Origin: Chrysomallon squamiferum
Taxonomy: Eukaryota > Mollusca > Gastropoda > Neomphalida > Peltospiridae
Length of the DNA stretch: 47,500 nucleotides
Assembly: GCA_012295275.1 (NCBI GenBank)
Contig: CM022667.1
Location: forward strand, 16,033,766 to 16,081,265
Reading direction: 5' to 3'
Below the pieces are notes generated by a model. That model was not told where the DNA came from, searched no databases, and saw only the letters and a program-made list of their open reading frames with translations. Every line of letters starts with the position of its first letter. The first letter of the stretch is position 1. A program made the position numbers and the translations under genes. Shown here in pieces: positions 25,990-40,056 of the stretch.

Positions 25990-27055
25990 AATAAAAAACA
26001 ATAATGACGCTCAGTACTCTTTTCCCCATGAAACCTCAAAAAAAAAAAAAAAAAAAAAAAAAAAAGAAAGAAAAAAATATAAATGAGGAATATCTCTTCA
26101 AACTAATGACCTATTACGTACAAATGTAATCTTAAATAAATAAATACAAAAAAAAAAACCAAAAAAAATAACAAAAAAAAAAAAGAACTAACATACTAAA
26201 AACTCAGTATAAAACAAATGAGTCGAACACATTTGTTTTCGAAGCAATCTAATTTTCAGCAAATTACCAATTTCGCTGAAAACAATCTGCCACTGGCGCG
26301 TATTGTTTCAAATTTTAAATAATTGGTTTCAGTTATTTATAGCATTTACTCCATCTCATTGATTAGTAAACAAAGTTCATCAGCATTACGATACCTAAGT
26401 ATTACACGCCGTTGGTGACATAACTGTATTCGATCGGTGCATGAAATGTGTTATTTAAGGACAGAGGTCTCAGAATGAGGAATATATTTGCTCTAAACAA
26501 TGGTATAATTACATTTGTATATTCTTTTGTTACGGTTTCCTTGTTTAATGAAAGTGTGTCATGAAGTAAACTAAAGACGTGATACATTTCTACGTGATTG
26601 TTTAAATTGATTATAATTCTAACCTTTGCTAATAATAAAGAAAAATGTGAAGTGACATGCACGGTTAGAAATGCCGATGAGACTAATCGTTTGGCCCTTT
26701 GTATCTTGCTTTCTCTTCCGGAATAATTATGTATTCAGTTATTTCTGGAATAGTATTAAATCTGGGTTATCGAAATTTGTGGCTCAAATCAGTGTCTTTA
26801 TTTGTTTCGTTGAAAAAGTATACGTTCTTTATCGTTCAGCAATTTTGTTCTCCATTTTTGTTTGCAGAGTGCTTTTTACTACAAACGCAGACGTCAGGTG
26901 GTATAATTTCCGACCTCGTGATGTTATTAACTACTTACATTTCTGTCTCTTTCATATAGCCTAGCTGCCTTTGACGTAAAAACCTTGAAAAAGGATACTT
27001 TATCGTAAACTGTTCTATTTCCACTTTCGTTTATTTCTTCAATTCACTACCCGAA

Positions 27056-27059
<4 letters not shown>

Positions 27060-27126
<67 letters not shown>
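27060..27126. repeat. (TA)n microsatellite
   Basis: About 33 uninterrupted TA units, which could extrude as a cruciform. Confidence 0.95.
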
Positions 27127-27127
<1 letters not shown>

Positions 27128-27707
27128 TTTTCAAAGTGCAGGATGCTGCTAGAATTGTCAATAATTCGAACAATCAAAAATATTTCAAAGAGATACAAAT
27201 GAAAGGATGCTAATAGCACGGAAGATCAATGAAATTCCGTGGCAATCAAAAATATAGGAAAACGTAAACAAAACAAATCAGAAGAATATGTACCAAAATC
27301 CCGATTTTGACACCTACCTGTTTATTGTCTTCTTTATAATGAAATATATTTCTTATTGGACATTACATCCGGCTCCCTGTCTTTACTGAAATCACATATC
27401 CGCTCCTGGTATGTCTAGAGAATAAGAGTACTTTTATTATTATTATTTTTGAAGTAGAAACTATATTTTTTCGTCCAAATGGGAAATAACAGAAAGTTTC
27501 TACATTCATTAATATCGAAACAGATTTTTTTCTTTCAAAGATGCCGGAATCAGATCTCATAATGGACATAAAAAATAAAGGAAAAAGAGATAACGAGATA
27601 ATGTTAAGTGATTAAAAAATAATAATAAAATTAGTCTTTACACTCTGACTAGAAACAAAGTGCAAATGTACTTTAATAACCTTGTGCTGCCTCTGTCTGT
27701 GAAAGAC

Positions 27708-27721
27708 GCGCCCCCTGGCGT
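27708..27721 (-). promoter_or_regulatory. CTCF-like core motif
   Basis: On the minus strand the 14-mer reads ACGCCAGGGGGCGC, matching 12 of 14 positions of the familiar CTCF core CCACCAGGGGGCGC, inside a small GC-rich island in AT-rich intergenic DNA. CTCF is present in many bilaterians. Function is unproven. Confidence 0.45.
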
Positions 27722-28079
27722 TGATCACAGCGTGACTGTCGCAGATGTGATTCACAACAGCTTGCTCTGAATGACACGTTAATTTTCACTCGTTTCAGAT
27801 TCAATTTTTGAAAATTTAATTAGTGCTTACAAGAAAAACAAGTATCTTTACATAAACCAAACATTCACTTTTTGCATTAGTCGCATTTAGAGTAACACGT
27901 ATTATGCAGTCGACATAACTCACTAAAATTAAGAACAATACTAAAGTCAGTATGGTAACAGCAAGTATTAGTAATTCTTATTAGTAACCGTAGATGGTAG
28001 GGGTAACGGTGGAGTTCAGGTTTTTAACACGTACTGAGTAAAATTATGTCATTTTTATATGTGACGTCATATATACGTA

Positions 28080-28346
28080 CATACATAAATACATATATGC
28101 GAATACTTACATACATACATACATACATACAAACATACATACATACATACATACATACATACATTATATATATACATACATAAACATACACACACAAATA
28201 TATATATATATATGTGTGTGTGTATATATATATGTATGTATGTATGTATGTATTTATGTATGTAATTATACTCTCTACTAATGTATATATATATGTGTGT
28301 GTGTGTATATATATATATATGTATGTAATTATACTCTCTACTAATT
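28080..28346. repeat. ATAC/TATG array with a duplicated unique block
   Basis: (ATAC)n changes to (TATG)n about an AT/GT core, making a loose palindrome. The unique block TGTAATTATACTCTCTACTA plus AT recurs near 28261-28282 and 28324-28345. Confidence 0.85.
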
Positions 28347-28884
28347 TACATGTAACAAATTTATTAATTTAAAAAAATTTAGTGAAAAGCATTATGTATC
28401 TCATATATTATTAATATATTTGTTACTTTAGTCGCCACAAAAAATAATTATAATTAAGAACAAGAGACAGTCTTGGCTGGAATTATCAATATTTAGTCTC
28501 AGAGAACGAAAGATCTGATTTAAATTAGTAATTTTAGAATTTTTAATTAACCCAACATGACCTATCAGGGCTTTTAATGTCGATAATTTTTATAATTTTT
28601 TTTTTTTTTTTTTTTTTAGCTCATGTTAATTAAGAAATCAAGGAAGTTATTTGATAATTAAGTGTCAAATCACATGCACAGACATGCACTAAATCTTCCG
28701 TCTGTAAAATATGTCCGTTAGTTTCTCAGTGAGTCACGTAAAAACGTTTAAATCCTCTGTAGGTTCAGATATACCTATGTCCATAATACAATAATCCAGG
28801 ATTGCCGAAAATAGTGTTAATATATTAGCAGAGTTGTGGAACCATCGAGATTTTATGAGTTTCGTATTTACAGATGGGTGTTAG

Positions 28885-29172
28885 GGAGAGAGAGTCGGAC
28901 AGAAGAAAAGATAGGTATATAGATAGAGAGAAAGAAAGAGAGAAAGAAAGACAACGAGAGAAAGAGAGAGATAGGAAGAGAGATAGAAGAGATAGGTAGA
29001 GACAGGGAGAGAGAAAGAAACATATAGAAAGAGATAGAGAGATAGAAAGAAACATATAGAAAGAGATAGAGAGATAGAAGGAGATAATGAATGAGAAAAG
29101 ATAGAGAGAGTTAGAGATAGAGAAGAAGACGAAGAAGAAGAAGAAGAAGAAGAAGAAGAAGAAGAAGAAGAA
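28885..29172. repeat. GA/GATA/GAAA-rich purine tract ending in (GAA)n
   Basis: This is an irregular purine-rich microsatellite with a locally duplicated GAAACATATAGAAAGAGATA block (near 29016 and 29047) and (GAA)n at 29133-29171. Confidence 0.9.
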
Positions 29173-29836
29173 AGAGACAATTAGTGAAAACATACACAGC
29201 ATCTATGCACATATACTTAAAATATTTTAAAAGCAATTAATTTCATACAGACCAGCAGATGGGTACCGAATACATACATCCATTACTGGAAAAACAAAAA
29301 CACACGAAAAAAACCCCAAACATCTGTAATTAATTGTATAAATCGTGTCCAATTAACTAAGTAATGATAATGCTGAAAGTACCACGAAATGTGCAATTAC
29401 CGCGTCAGAAGTTGTCGTTATATAATATCGTAATTATACATATATGAATTATAATTATTTACCATCATAATGGACATCTGGGTATACTTCCGCGAAGAAA
29501 TGTTCAATTACGTATCAAATTATTTATTAAAAGGTTTAAATTTTATCCATCTAAATGCATACGTCTACTTCCTATCCGTCCAACGTTCAATCCATTAATT
29601 CAGTTAGGTGTCATATCTCATATTCATTTTCACGTCGCAAAATACTGCATTAACTGTGCGTCAGAACGTATTAAATTTAACACACTACAGAGGAAGAGAA
29701 AAACACGTTATCAAGTATCGTGAAAATAAAATATTCATTGGACGATGCATTTTCTGTCACATCAGGTTTGAAGTTATTTTGTAATATGTTTGATATCATA
29801 CTATCAAACGTATCAATGTCTGTCCGTCGCTCTCGC

Positions 29837-29867
<31 letters not shown>

Positions 29868-31314
29868 GTCTGTCTGCCTCTATGTATGTATGTATGTATT
29901 AGAGATATATCTTCACAAAGAAAGCATATTTAATGAAGGTTATTAATAATGTTGTTATCAGTAAATTGCATCCCAAGCAACGTTTTGCATTTTAGAGATA
30001 CAACAAAATCGATTACTAGTAGGTATAGTGTATGTGTATGTAAATATCTACCTGTCTGTTCATGTCTCTCTCTCTCTCTATTTATCTTTCTCTCCATTGC
30101 TATTGATCTGTCTCTCTGTCTATCTATCTATTTATTTATTTTTCTACTGTCTGTTTATCTATCTGTCTATGTATCTATATATCTATGCATCCATCTGTGT
30201 TTGTGTGTGTGTATATGTGTGTGTGTGTGTCTTTGATGTACATACTGTATACATATACCTGCTATCTTTTTAATCATTATCAGATTTCCATAATAAAAAT
30301 GTCTCCATAATAAAAATACAATAATACATTAAAGGTTTTGTTCTTTCTAGAATAACGATGATAGTGCGTTTATCTCACGAGAGAAGAAATAAGCACGTTA
30401 TCTTCAGTTTGCTGCTATCATATTTAGTGTTTGTTTTGTCTATCGACTACATGTAGTTTGAGTCGAGAACAGTCTTAGGTGGGTTTTTTTCTTCTTTATA
30501 TAATAGTGGGGTTTTTTTTTGTTGGTTTATTGTTTTGTTGAAAATTAGTCTTTGTTGGGAATGCATGATGTAATTTCATAGTTTAGTTGTATCATATCAT
30601 CTGTTTTCAATTTATTATTATTATTATTAATATTTTTTGATTTAAATTAGATTTGGTTATATGCTTTTTTTTTTTTATTTAATTTTTTTTTATCTTTTCA
30701 AAACGGATTGAGAAGACAGCTAGACAGGTAAACAGATAAATAGACAAACAGACAGATAGATAGATTAGATAGTCAGACAGATAGGTAGGTAGGTAGATAT
30801 TTAGAGATTGATAGATAAATAGATAAACATATATGAATAGATGGATAAAAATATCAGTATTTGAACATAGACACATTATGTAGACAGAATTATTATTATT
30901 GCTAGGTATATAATCATAACTATACACTGCTGGAATGAAATAACAGAACGTAATAGACTACAGTTTTCAGACTGATGACTTGCAAGACCTCTACGTTTTT
31001 TATGGGAATTTTAAACCTCTTCTGAAAGGCAGATATTGACATTATTGAATGTCAACAAATTAATTTACTATAGGTATGATTAGTTATAAGTAATTATTTG
31101 TAAACCTAGCCAGATCTAGATGTAATTTTCTACCACATAATTAAATGCTGTATTGTGTTTAGCACGTTAAAGTGGAGCTCTGATTACAATGAAAAATGAG
31201 TCGTCTTATAAACTACACAGCTCCACGTTATTCTGTGTTTATCGTTTTGCGGGATCGATTTTAGTTATTAAAGAAGTATAACAACAAAAGCATTCTGTTA
31301 TAAATAGAATTTAC

Positions 31315-31414
31315 CTGGGCTCTGCCGTTTTTTCTGTAGTCGTGACATCATCGTGTACAGAGCGAAAATATCAGCTGTGGTTTCATTTTGCTTATCCGAA
31401 TAAACATTAGTCAT
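31315..31414 (-). CDS. Candidate first coding exon of an unrecognised gene
   Basis: The ATG at 31414 opens 33 codons plus one base to a consensus donor AGCCCAG|GTAAAT (31315/31314). Codons look protein-like rather than repeat-like: MTNVYSDKQNETTADIFALY, then TMMSRLQKKRQSP. An in-frame TGA lies 24 nt upstream of the ATG, supporting a start exon. The next exon, needing a phase-1 acceptor, was not identified with confidence; a weak possibility starts at about 27764. I do not recognise the protein. Confidence 0.35.
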
Positions 31415-31832
31415 AAGACCGCCACACACACGACATCAGTTATAATAGGAGCAAATTACTGGCGTCATATTGTTTTATAAATGTTTAAAAACGATAAGCA
31501 GTCAGAGCAAATAAAATAGTAATTTCTTTCGTGTAATGGTTTTTTTTTTCTTTGAACCTTTTTTTTTTTTTTTGTACTGTAAGAAACGAGATCTCCCAGA
31601 CTGAATAATTAATGTAACAAATCAAATAATTCAGTCTGCTCCTTAAATACGAGTCGATCATTTGGGACAATTCATAATTACTATATTTACTTATCGAAGA
31701 CCGTGATATGTGTTTTGCTGTTTATGAGAGGGTATATTCAAAATACGTTTTGCTGCTAACAGATAATAAATAACTAATTAGCTAGAGACATCAGCTTTCC
31801 TTTTCATAAGTAGAAGTTTGTTATTATTTTAT

Positions 31833-31896
<64 letters not shown>

Positions 31897-32714
31897 AACA
31901 AAAATACATACACATAATAGTATTTCATTCCTGCCTTTTCCTTTTCATCTTCAAAGTTACATATTTTTCCTCAGAAATTTCGAATTCTCTGCTGAAAAAA
32001 AAAAAAAAATTTTCGTATTGTTATCCACGTCAAGTGTGAACATGACAAAACAGCACAAAAAACAACAACAACAAAAAAACAAAACAAGATAAAATTAAAA
32101 ACAAACAATAATACAAACAATAATACAAAAAATAAAATAAAATAATAATAATAATAAAATAATAATAATGAACAGTAATGTTAATACAAAAGAGAACAAC
32201 AAACAAAGAACGAAAAACAAGACCAAAGCAAATATAATAAATAAAAAATAAAAAAATAAAAATAAAAATAAAATAAATAAATAAATAACAATAATAAAAT
32301 TAAAAAAAACATTAAAAAAATAATAATAAAAAGACAAAAAATAAAAAATAAAGAAGAAGAACAAAGAAAAACCTAAAAACAAATAAAGAAACGAACAAAA
32401 ATACAGCAACAAAGGTAATGACTAAATTTTTATTTTGTTCTTTATTGCAGTAATCTTTTTTGAAAAGCAGAAAAAATGTCAGTACATCTCTGCTTTCTGC
32501 AATCTCGTTTTTAACACGATTTAAAACTCATTCTTTGATCTAAACGTGACAGTTTTATTGTTCTGTGTATTTAACTGAAATGCAGAAATTTGTTTATTGT
32601 TAGTAAATTGAACAGCAAATATAAAAAATTCGGGGTTTCTTTTTCTTTCTTTCTTCTTTGATCATTACTTCCTTATTTTCACAGACTCTTACATACAAAC
32701 ACAGACAAATACAT

Positions 32715-32940
32715 AAAATACACACACAAACACACACACATGCACACACACACATGCACACACACATATACACACACGCATACATACACACATATGCATA
32801 CACACACATACATACACACACATGCACACAAACGGAAACAGTGCATAAATAGACACAGGTGTGTATACTCGTAGAACACATACATACACACATACACACA
32901 CACATTCAAATGCATACACATATATGTGTGCATGCACGTA
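32715..32940. repeat. CA/CATA-rich microsatellite
   Basis: Mixed CACA/CATACA repeats. Long Cys/Val or His/Thr frames on either strand are repeat translations. Confidence 0.9.
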
Positions 32941-33476
32941 TGCATGCATCTTTACATACAGTTTCCTATATCTAAAAGAAATGATTATTTTTAATTACGG
33001 ACAGATGTGCCTCTGTCTACTTCAATAACTGAAAGGAAATTTTATGACAAAGATGTTGTATTGATGCACCATAGTTACAACGATCGATTCTTTATGCTGC
33101 TATTTTTAAAAATTAACGGAAAAAAACTTTTAATTCGTTCGTGCTTTACATAAAATATAACTAATAAGATTTAGTGAATGTGATTACTGTTTTATATAGT
33201 GTAGTTTTTTTAATAATGGATGAAATGAAGAAGAAATGAAATTTTTTTTTAAGATTTAAACGCCATTTCTTATACAGCAGGATATTTTAAATAAATAAAA
33301 AAGTAAACATAAAAAAATGAAACCAGATGCAACAAAATAATGAGAATAAAAATGAAAACATTATTAATTTGAAATGATATAATAAGAGAAATTAGATTTT
33401 TTTTTTTTTTTTTTTTTTTATACAAATAGAGAATTCCAGATGGATAGGTTTACTGTAGTGATCTGCATCCTAGTGA

Positions 33477-34022
<546 letters not shown>

Positions 34023-36508
34023 AATAATAAAATAGAAGAGAAAATAGGAAGGTATAAAAAATATAATGAAAAAGAGAAAAACTTTCTTTAAATCATTTAT
34101 GACTTGAGAACCATTCAATTGAAGAAATCTTCCGGGATTTTTTTTTTTGCTGCTTTTTTCACAGTTAAATATCTTGAATTCTCAAACTGTCACGTTCAGA
34201 ATACTTAATAAATCTTATCAGTTTTGTCAGTTTTGACATTATAAAAGGCTCAGTTTTAATTATGGTGGTAGTGGTTTTGCTGTAAGGGATATCGACTTGA
34301 AACTAGAAAAAACAAAAATGCAAGAAAAAGAAAAGAACAACAAATATTTTATTGCATCTTCCTATTAAATAAGCCATGAAAACGATTAGTTCTGAATGTA
34401 ATAAGACAGTTTTTAGTTAGCTGGAAATAATAAATAACGTGAACATTGATTATAACAACAGCAACAAACAAACAAACAAAACAGAAAAAATACAACAAAC
34501 AGTCAATACAAACAAGACCCAATCAATAATACAAAGCAAAACAGAACTAATTTAGTTCCAGTTAAACAGATACACAAACAAAACTGACTTCGCTTCTAAA
34601 AACTGACAGATAGATGCACTGACGCACAGAGAGAAAATCTAAAAGAACCCTAAAATTTCATAATTCTTTCTTTTTGCAAGATTATGACATTTAAAATAAT
34701 AATAATAACAATAATAATAATAATAATAAATTAAACACCGCAATAATATTAAGTAAAAAAAAAAAAAGAATAAATAAAAAAAAAAATAAGCAAACAAAAA
34801 CAAACAAAAAAATTAATTATTATAAATAAAATAACAAAAAAATAAAATAAAGTAACAACATCAACAAATAGAATAACCAACAATAACAAAAAAACAAACA
34901 AAAAAAATTAATCAAGTTCATCACGCTACCCCCGTCCAAAGAGAAACCCAACTGAAACACGACACCCTGCAAAAAACGACAAATATTAATAAACAAATCT
35001 GACTAAAATGTGATTTAAAAACAAAATTAAATAACTCTATGATATGGCGTAGAACTTGAATGACGTAATCAAACAAAGAAACAGAAACATACCACAGAAA
35101 CACTTAATCTGGAATTGTAAATTATTTCTGTCATGGAAAATACTTTTATACTGCTGCGTTACCAAGGTGATAAGAAAATTTATGAAAAAATGAAAAAAAA
35201 AAAAAAAAAAAATGAAAACAAGTTTTTAGTATGGAACTGTATGACGTGCAAACATAATTTACGCACACACATACATACATACATATATGTATATACATGC
35301 ATACATACATATATATAAATATGTGTATGTGTCTGTGCTTACATACTACGTGACTAAAAATCATCTGTTATTAGATATTAACACACAGTCAAGAAATCAT
35401 AACCACAGACAGCAGCTGTGTTATTATTACACGAACTTTAACATATTTCTCTAGGGGATATGAACACGTCTAGTTATATTACCACAAACAGTCGAGAGAA
35501 ACATTATCAAAGACAATAATTAATAAATTAACACTTACATCACACCTCTTGTTAAAAACAAAAAAAAAATCTCTTGAGTTCGATATGTACTGATCTACCA
35601 ATAGGCAACTATCGTATATCATTTAAATTTTACAATGAAAAAAAGAAAAGTCTGAAGAACATAAACATTCTGTGTTACTTTATTACGTTTATTTTACGAT
35701 TTAATCAAACAAAATATATTTCAGTACACTAAATCTCGACTGAAATGACGTCACTATTCTGCTGATAATGATAGTGAATGTGATGATGGTAATAATTACC
35801 AAAATAATTTTTAAAAAAGTTAAGTTTATAAAAATTGAACAACAAATAAAATAAAATAACATATATTTAAATAAATAAATCAATAAAAATAGGTCCAAAA
35901 TCAAGGGACGTCTGACAACAACAATAAAAAAATTAATAATTTTCCAAAACAGTTTAGATAAAAAAAGATTTTAATGTACTCTTCAGCAGTGCTTTCAGAT
36001 CTCTTACACCCCGCTATGCATTACATGACAACATGCTTGGCATATGCTTGAATTATTAATAAAATAATTTGATATTTTCACTCTTTTAATCGATACACAC
36101 CATATTTGCGCAAAATAACCACTACAGTGCTTTTAGCATCGTCATAAATAAACAAGGAATTGCAATATTAAAAGAAAATTAATAAAATTAATGACGATTT
36201 CGTGAATATGGTTTTTGTTTTAAGTATTTAATTCAGTTTGCTTGATAGGGAATAGTACTATTGAGATGCATGTGAAAGAAGAACAAAATACTAATTAGTT
36301 TCTATTTGATCGCCCATTTTATATACTTTTTAAAATTTTAATTTAAAACAGTAACTGAGAGAAATATCAACTGTACCCTATTCAGTCTATGCAGTAAAAA
36401 GTGCATTTCGATATTAACATTGTCACTACTGAAGAAAATGAAAAGATTAGAAGTAAGTTTCGTGGGAAATCCGCTACTATGGCACCTTTCTGGTACTAAG
36501 GTTGCCGA

Positions 36509-37255
<747 letters not shown>

Positions 37256-37708
37256 GATATATTTTTTATTGTAAAATAAAAAACGCTCTGACAGTCTGAT
37301 AACTTAACAAACCACTGAACGCAGCTGATTTGAAACACTGCAATTGTAAAAATATGAAAATAAAATCACCATATTTAATGTTAAATTAAATAATTTCTTA
37401 AAAGAACAAATACATATTTACTCATATAAATGTTTTTCTCATGAAATAAACCAATCAAATTTTTATGATCTAAATATTACATCAGGCGAACATTATGAAT
37501 TATTTACTCGCTAATTTGACAGAAACTAAGGAAAGACAATCGTGTGGCAATATTTACAGCCGCCGGCTTCAACATTGAATGTAATGTCTTCAACGTCAGG
37601 ACAAGGAAACCATTTATCAAGGGTATGTTTTTCCCTTTCTGTAGGAAGGTGAATGCGATGAATTTCTTGCTGCTAATCGATAACGTTTATAGTTTCTTTT
37701 TCTTCCGG

Positions 37709-37760
<52 letters not shown>

Positions 37761-37994
37761 AATACTTGTTCAATATTTTACTAAAATATGTATTAAAATA
37801 TGTGGAATAAATGTATCATTCAATATGGACTTAATATTGCGTGTATTCAGTCATCTTTTTCTTTTCTTTTTTAAGCGAAGAAGTCGTTTGTTCCCTCTTT
37901 TCAATTTTCTTTGTTCAAAGATTTTTTAGCGATATATAATATAACAATTAATAATAATAATAATAATAATAATAAAGTAAATAAATAATACAAT

Positions 37995-38881
37995 CTAAAA
38001 TAGCATATTTTCATAGAGAACCATAAAGTTATTTCTGTGGGATCGATTTGCGTGATCCAAAATATCTTCTGCTTTGGGCGCGGCTAGTGACGTCATCACG
38101 TGCGACGACCGTTTCAGAAAGCGTTTCTGCGAATCGGGGTGTTGCTGTTCATGGTAGGTGCAGTGCTCGTACTTTTCTCTGCCGCTGGCACGTTTGCGTC
38201 GCTTGTCACAGCACACCCACAACAACGCCCTTCGGAACTTTTTAGCTACGAAGTTATAAACAATGGGATTGATGGCGTGGTTGGAATAGAGCAGGATTCT
38301 GGCGAAGTAGAAAATGGCGAGAAACACGTTCGGGTTTATGCGACGCAGGACCGAGAGGTCTTCGAACATGGTCCACATAGCCAGAGCTCTGTACGGCGAG
38401 TGGCAGACGAAGAACACAAGAACGACGGTTATTATAATCTGAATCATCTGCCGCTTCAGGCGAACAATTTCGCTGGGGTAAACCTCCAGACGTCTCTCCT
38501 CCTCGTGAAACTGACACATGAGCGCAAAGCAAACCTTCATGTACAAGAGAACGATGAAGAGAAAAGGAATTACGAAAAACAGACTGGTGATAAGAACCAT
38601 GTACACTTTGTGCCACGCCATGTGTATCGTCGTGGTGCACACGTAGACCGGGGTACCGTCCATCAACTGCCTTTTATGGTATTCGGTTATAAACAGAACG
38701 GGGACAGCCGACGTTATGGAGATGACCCATATGATGACGAAGGTTGTGACGATCGCTCTGGTTGTCGGACCTGTCAGAGTCTGGCTGTGGCAGGCAACAC
38801 GGAACCGCTCCAGGCTGATTGTTAAAATGGTTGCAACCACAGCATGGCTGACTGCATTCTCCAAGAAAGGCACGAATTTGC
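37995..38881 (-). CDS. Class A peptide-type GPCR, last coding exon (TM3 to C-terminus)
   Basis: The exon starts at a good acceptor (tgtgttgcag|GCAAA, 38882/38881), enters in phase 1 and runs 295 codons to TAG at 37995. It begins KFVPFLENAVSHAVVATILT, a peptide-receptor-like TM3, with ERF in place of DRY. TM4 reads IVTTFVIIWVISITSAVPVL. ECL2 carries the expected Cys (VYVCTTT). TM5 is VLITSLFFVIPFLFIVLLY. A charged ICL3 (HEEERRLEVYPSEIVRLKRQ) precedes TM6 with FFVCHSPYR where CWxP is usual. TM7 ends in NPIVYNFVAKKFRRAL. WVCCDKRRKR after helix 8 offers palmitoylation Cys. The style is that of GHSR/TRH/FMRFamide-type neuropeptide receptors; the ligand cannot be told. TM1-TM2 would be in upstream exons, not found to position 47,500. 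Confidence 0.93.
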
Positions 38882-38937
38882 CTGCAACACAAAATACAGT
38901 CTAAGTAAAATGATACGTGTTTATGCATATAACTTGT

Positions 38938-38938
38938 G

Positions 38939-38997
<59 letters not shown>
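38938..38997. repeat. (AAT)n microsatellite next to the GPCR acceptor
   Basis: About 20 AAT units start some 55 bp upstream (minus strand sense) of the GPCR exon, followed by GAA units. Confidence 0.95.
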
Positions 38998-39000
<3 letters not shown>

Positions 39001-39416
39001 GAAGAAGAAGAAGTTGAAGAAGAAGAAGAGAAAGAAGAAGATAACAGAAACAACAGCAACAGCAATGATTATAAAAGAAAGTAAAATAAATTACTTGGTT
39101 TATTGAGATCTTTATTTAGTCAGAATTTCAGTCACGAAAACTTAGTTGTTGGAACGAAATATAAATATATAAGAATAAATAGATTAACGAATACAGTATA
39201 GATGAAGGAAACATCTGTATTGGCTTGGGATTTAACAAACGAGTTTGTATCAGAAGAAAATAACTTGTTTATTCTCAGGGTGTTTGTAGCATACGATCTC
39301 GACATCTTCATCTCTTTACGAGTCATTTACATTTTCGACAAACCACAGCAAACCTCAAGGGACGAAACATTGTCGTTTCCACACAATGACGTCCAACGTA
39401 TTTGTTTACAGTTCAT

Positions 39417-39512
39417 ACAAATACTTTATAAACTGTAACGAAACTATATAACTATTTATAATTGCCATTATAATTAGTTATATATTTTCGATACAGTTTA
39501 TAAAGGATTTGT
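39417..39512. repeat. 96-bp near-perfect palindrome (hairpin) with extra arm copies
   Basis: The left arm 39417-39464 and right arm 39465-39512 are reverse complements at 43 of 48 positions with almost no loop. The arm starts ACAAATACTTTATAAACTGT. A third and fourth copy of the TTTGTATAAACTGTAAC-like end lie just outside, at about 39509-39525 (plus) and 39402-39421 (minus). It could be a small foldback transposon or an RNA hairpin. Confidence 0.9.
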
Positions 39513-39937
39513 ATAAACTGTAACGGACTGTGTAAAGCTAAATATATATATTTTGATATTCTACTGGAAATTAGTAATAATCTATTAGACTGTTTTTATT
39601 AGCGACAGTTTAATATATCGTACTAAATGGCAGTTATACTGATGTCTTCTCAGTCAAGTGGCGTTTCTAAAACTGTAATAAATCTGGGATGCTTTTGGAA
39701 TAACTGCACAGATAAAAACGCTACAAATAAAAATGTGCTGAATAAGTCATTAAATATTACATATTTTCTTTCCTTTTGATTAATGTTTCCTATTTTTTGT
39801 AAATTATAGTTGTTGTTGTTGTTATTTTGCTTTGTTTCATTTTTTTTTATTTATTAATTAATTATTTTTAATTTTTTGTGATTTTTCCATATGACAACAT
39901 CATTTATTGTTCATGATAATTAAGATATATATGTATT

Positions 39938-40056
<119 letters not shown>

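Noticed and set aside
26402-26964. Two opposing frames of about 90 codons each in unique sequence
   Set aside because: Composition is like translated AT-rich DNA, with no recognisable motifs and no convincing splice sites at the ends.
38088-38095. TGACGTCA palindrome in the GPCR exon; also at 28062-28069 and 35746-35753
   Set aside because: They are single copies without promoter context, and one lies in coding sequence. Only the pair at 20849-20922 was kept.
38100-38825. 241-codon plus-strand open frame over the GPCR exon
   Set aside because: It is the antisense shadow of a conserved GPCR exon whose minus frame has clear TM motifs and a splice acceptor.
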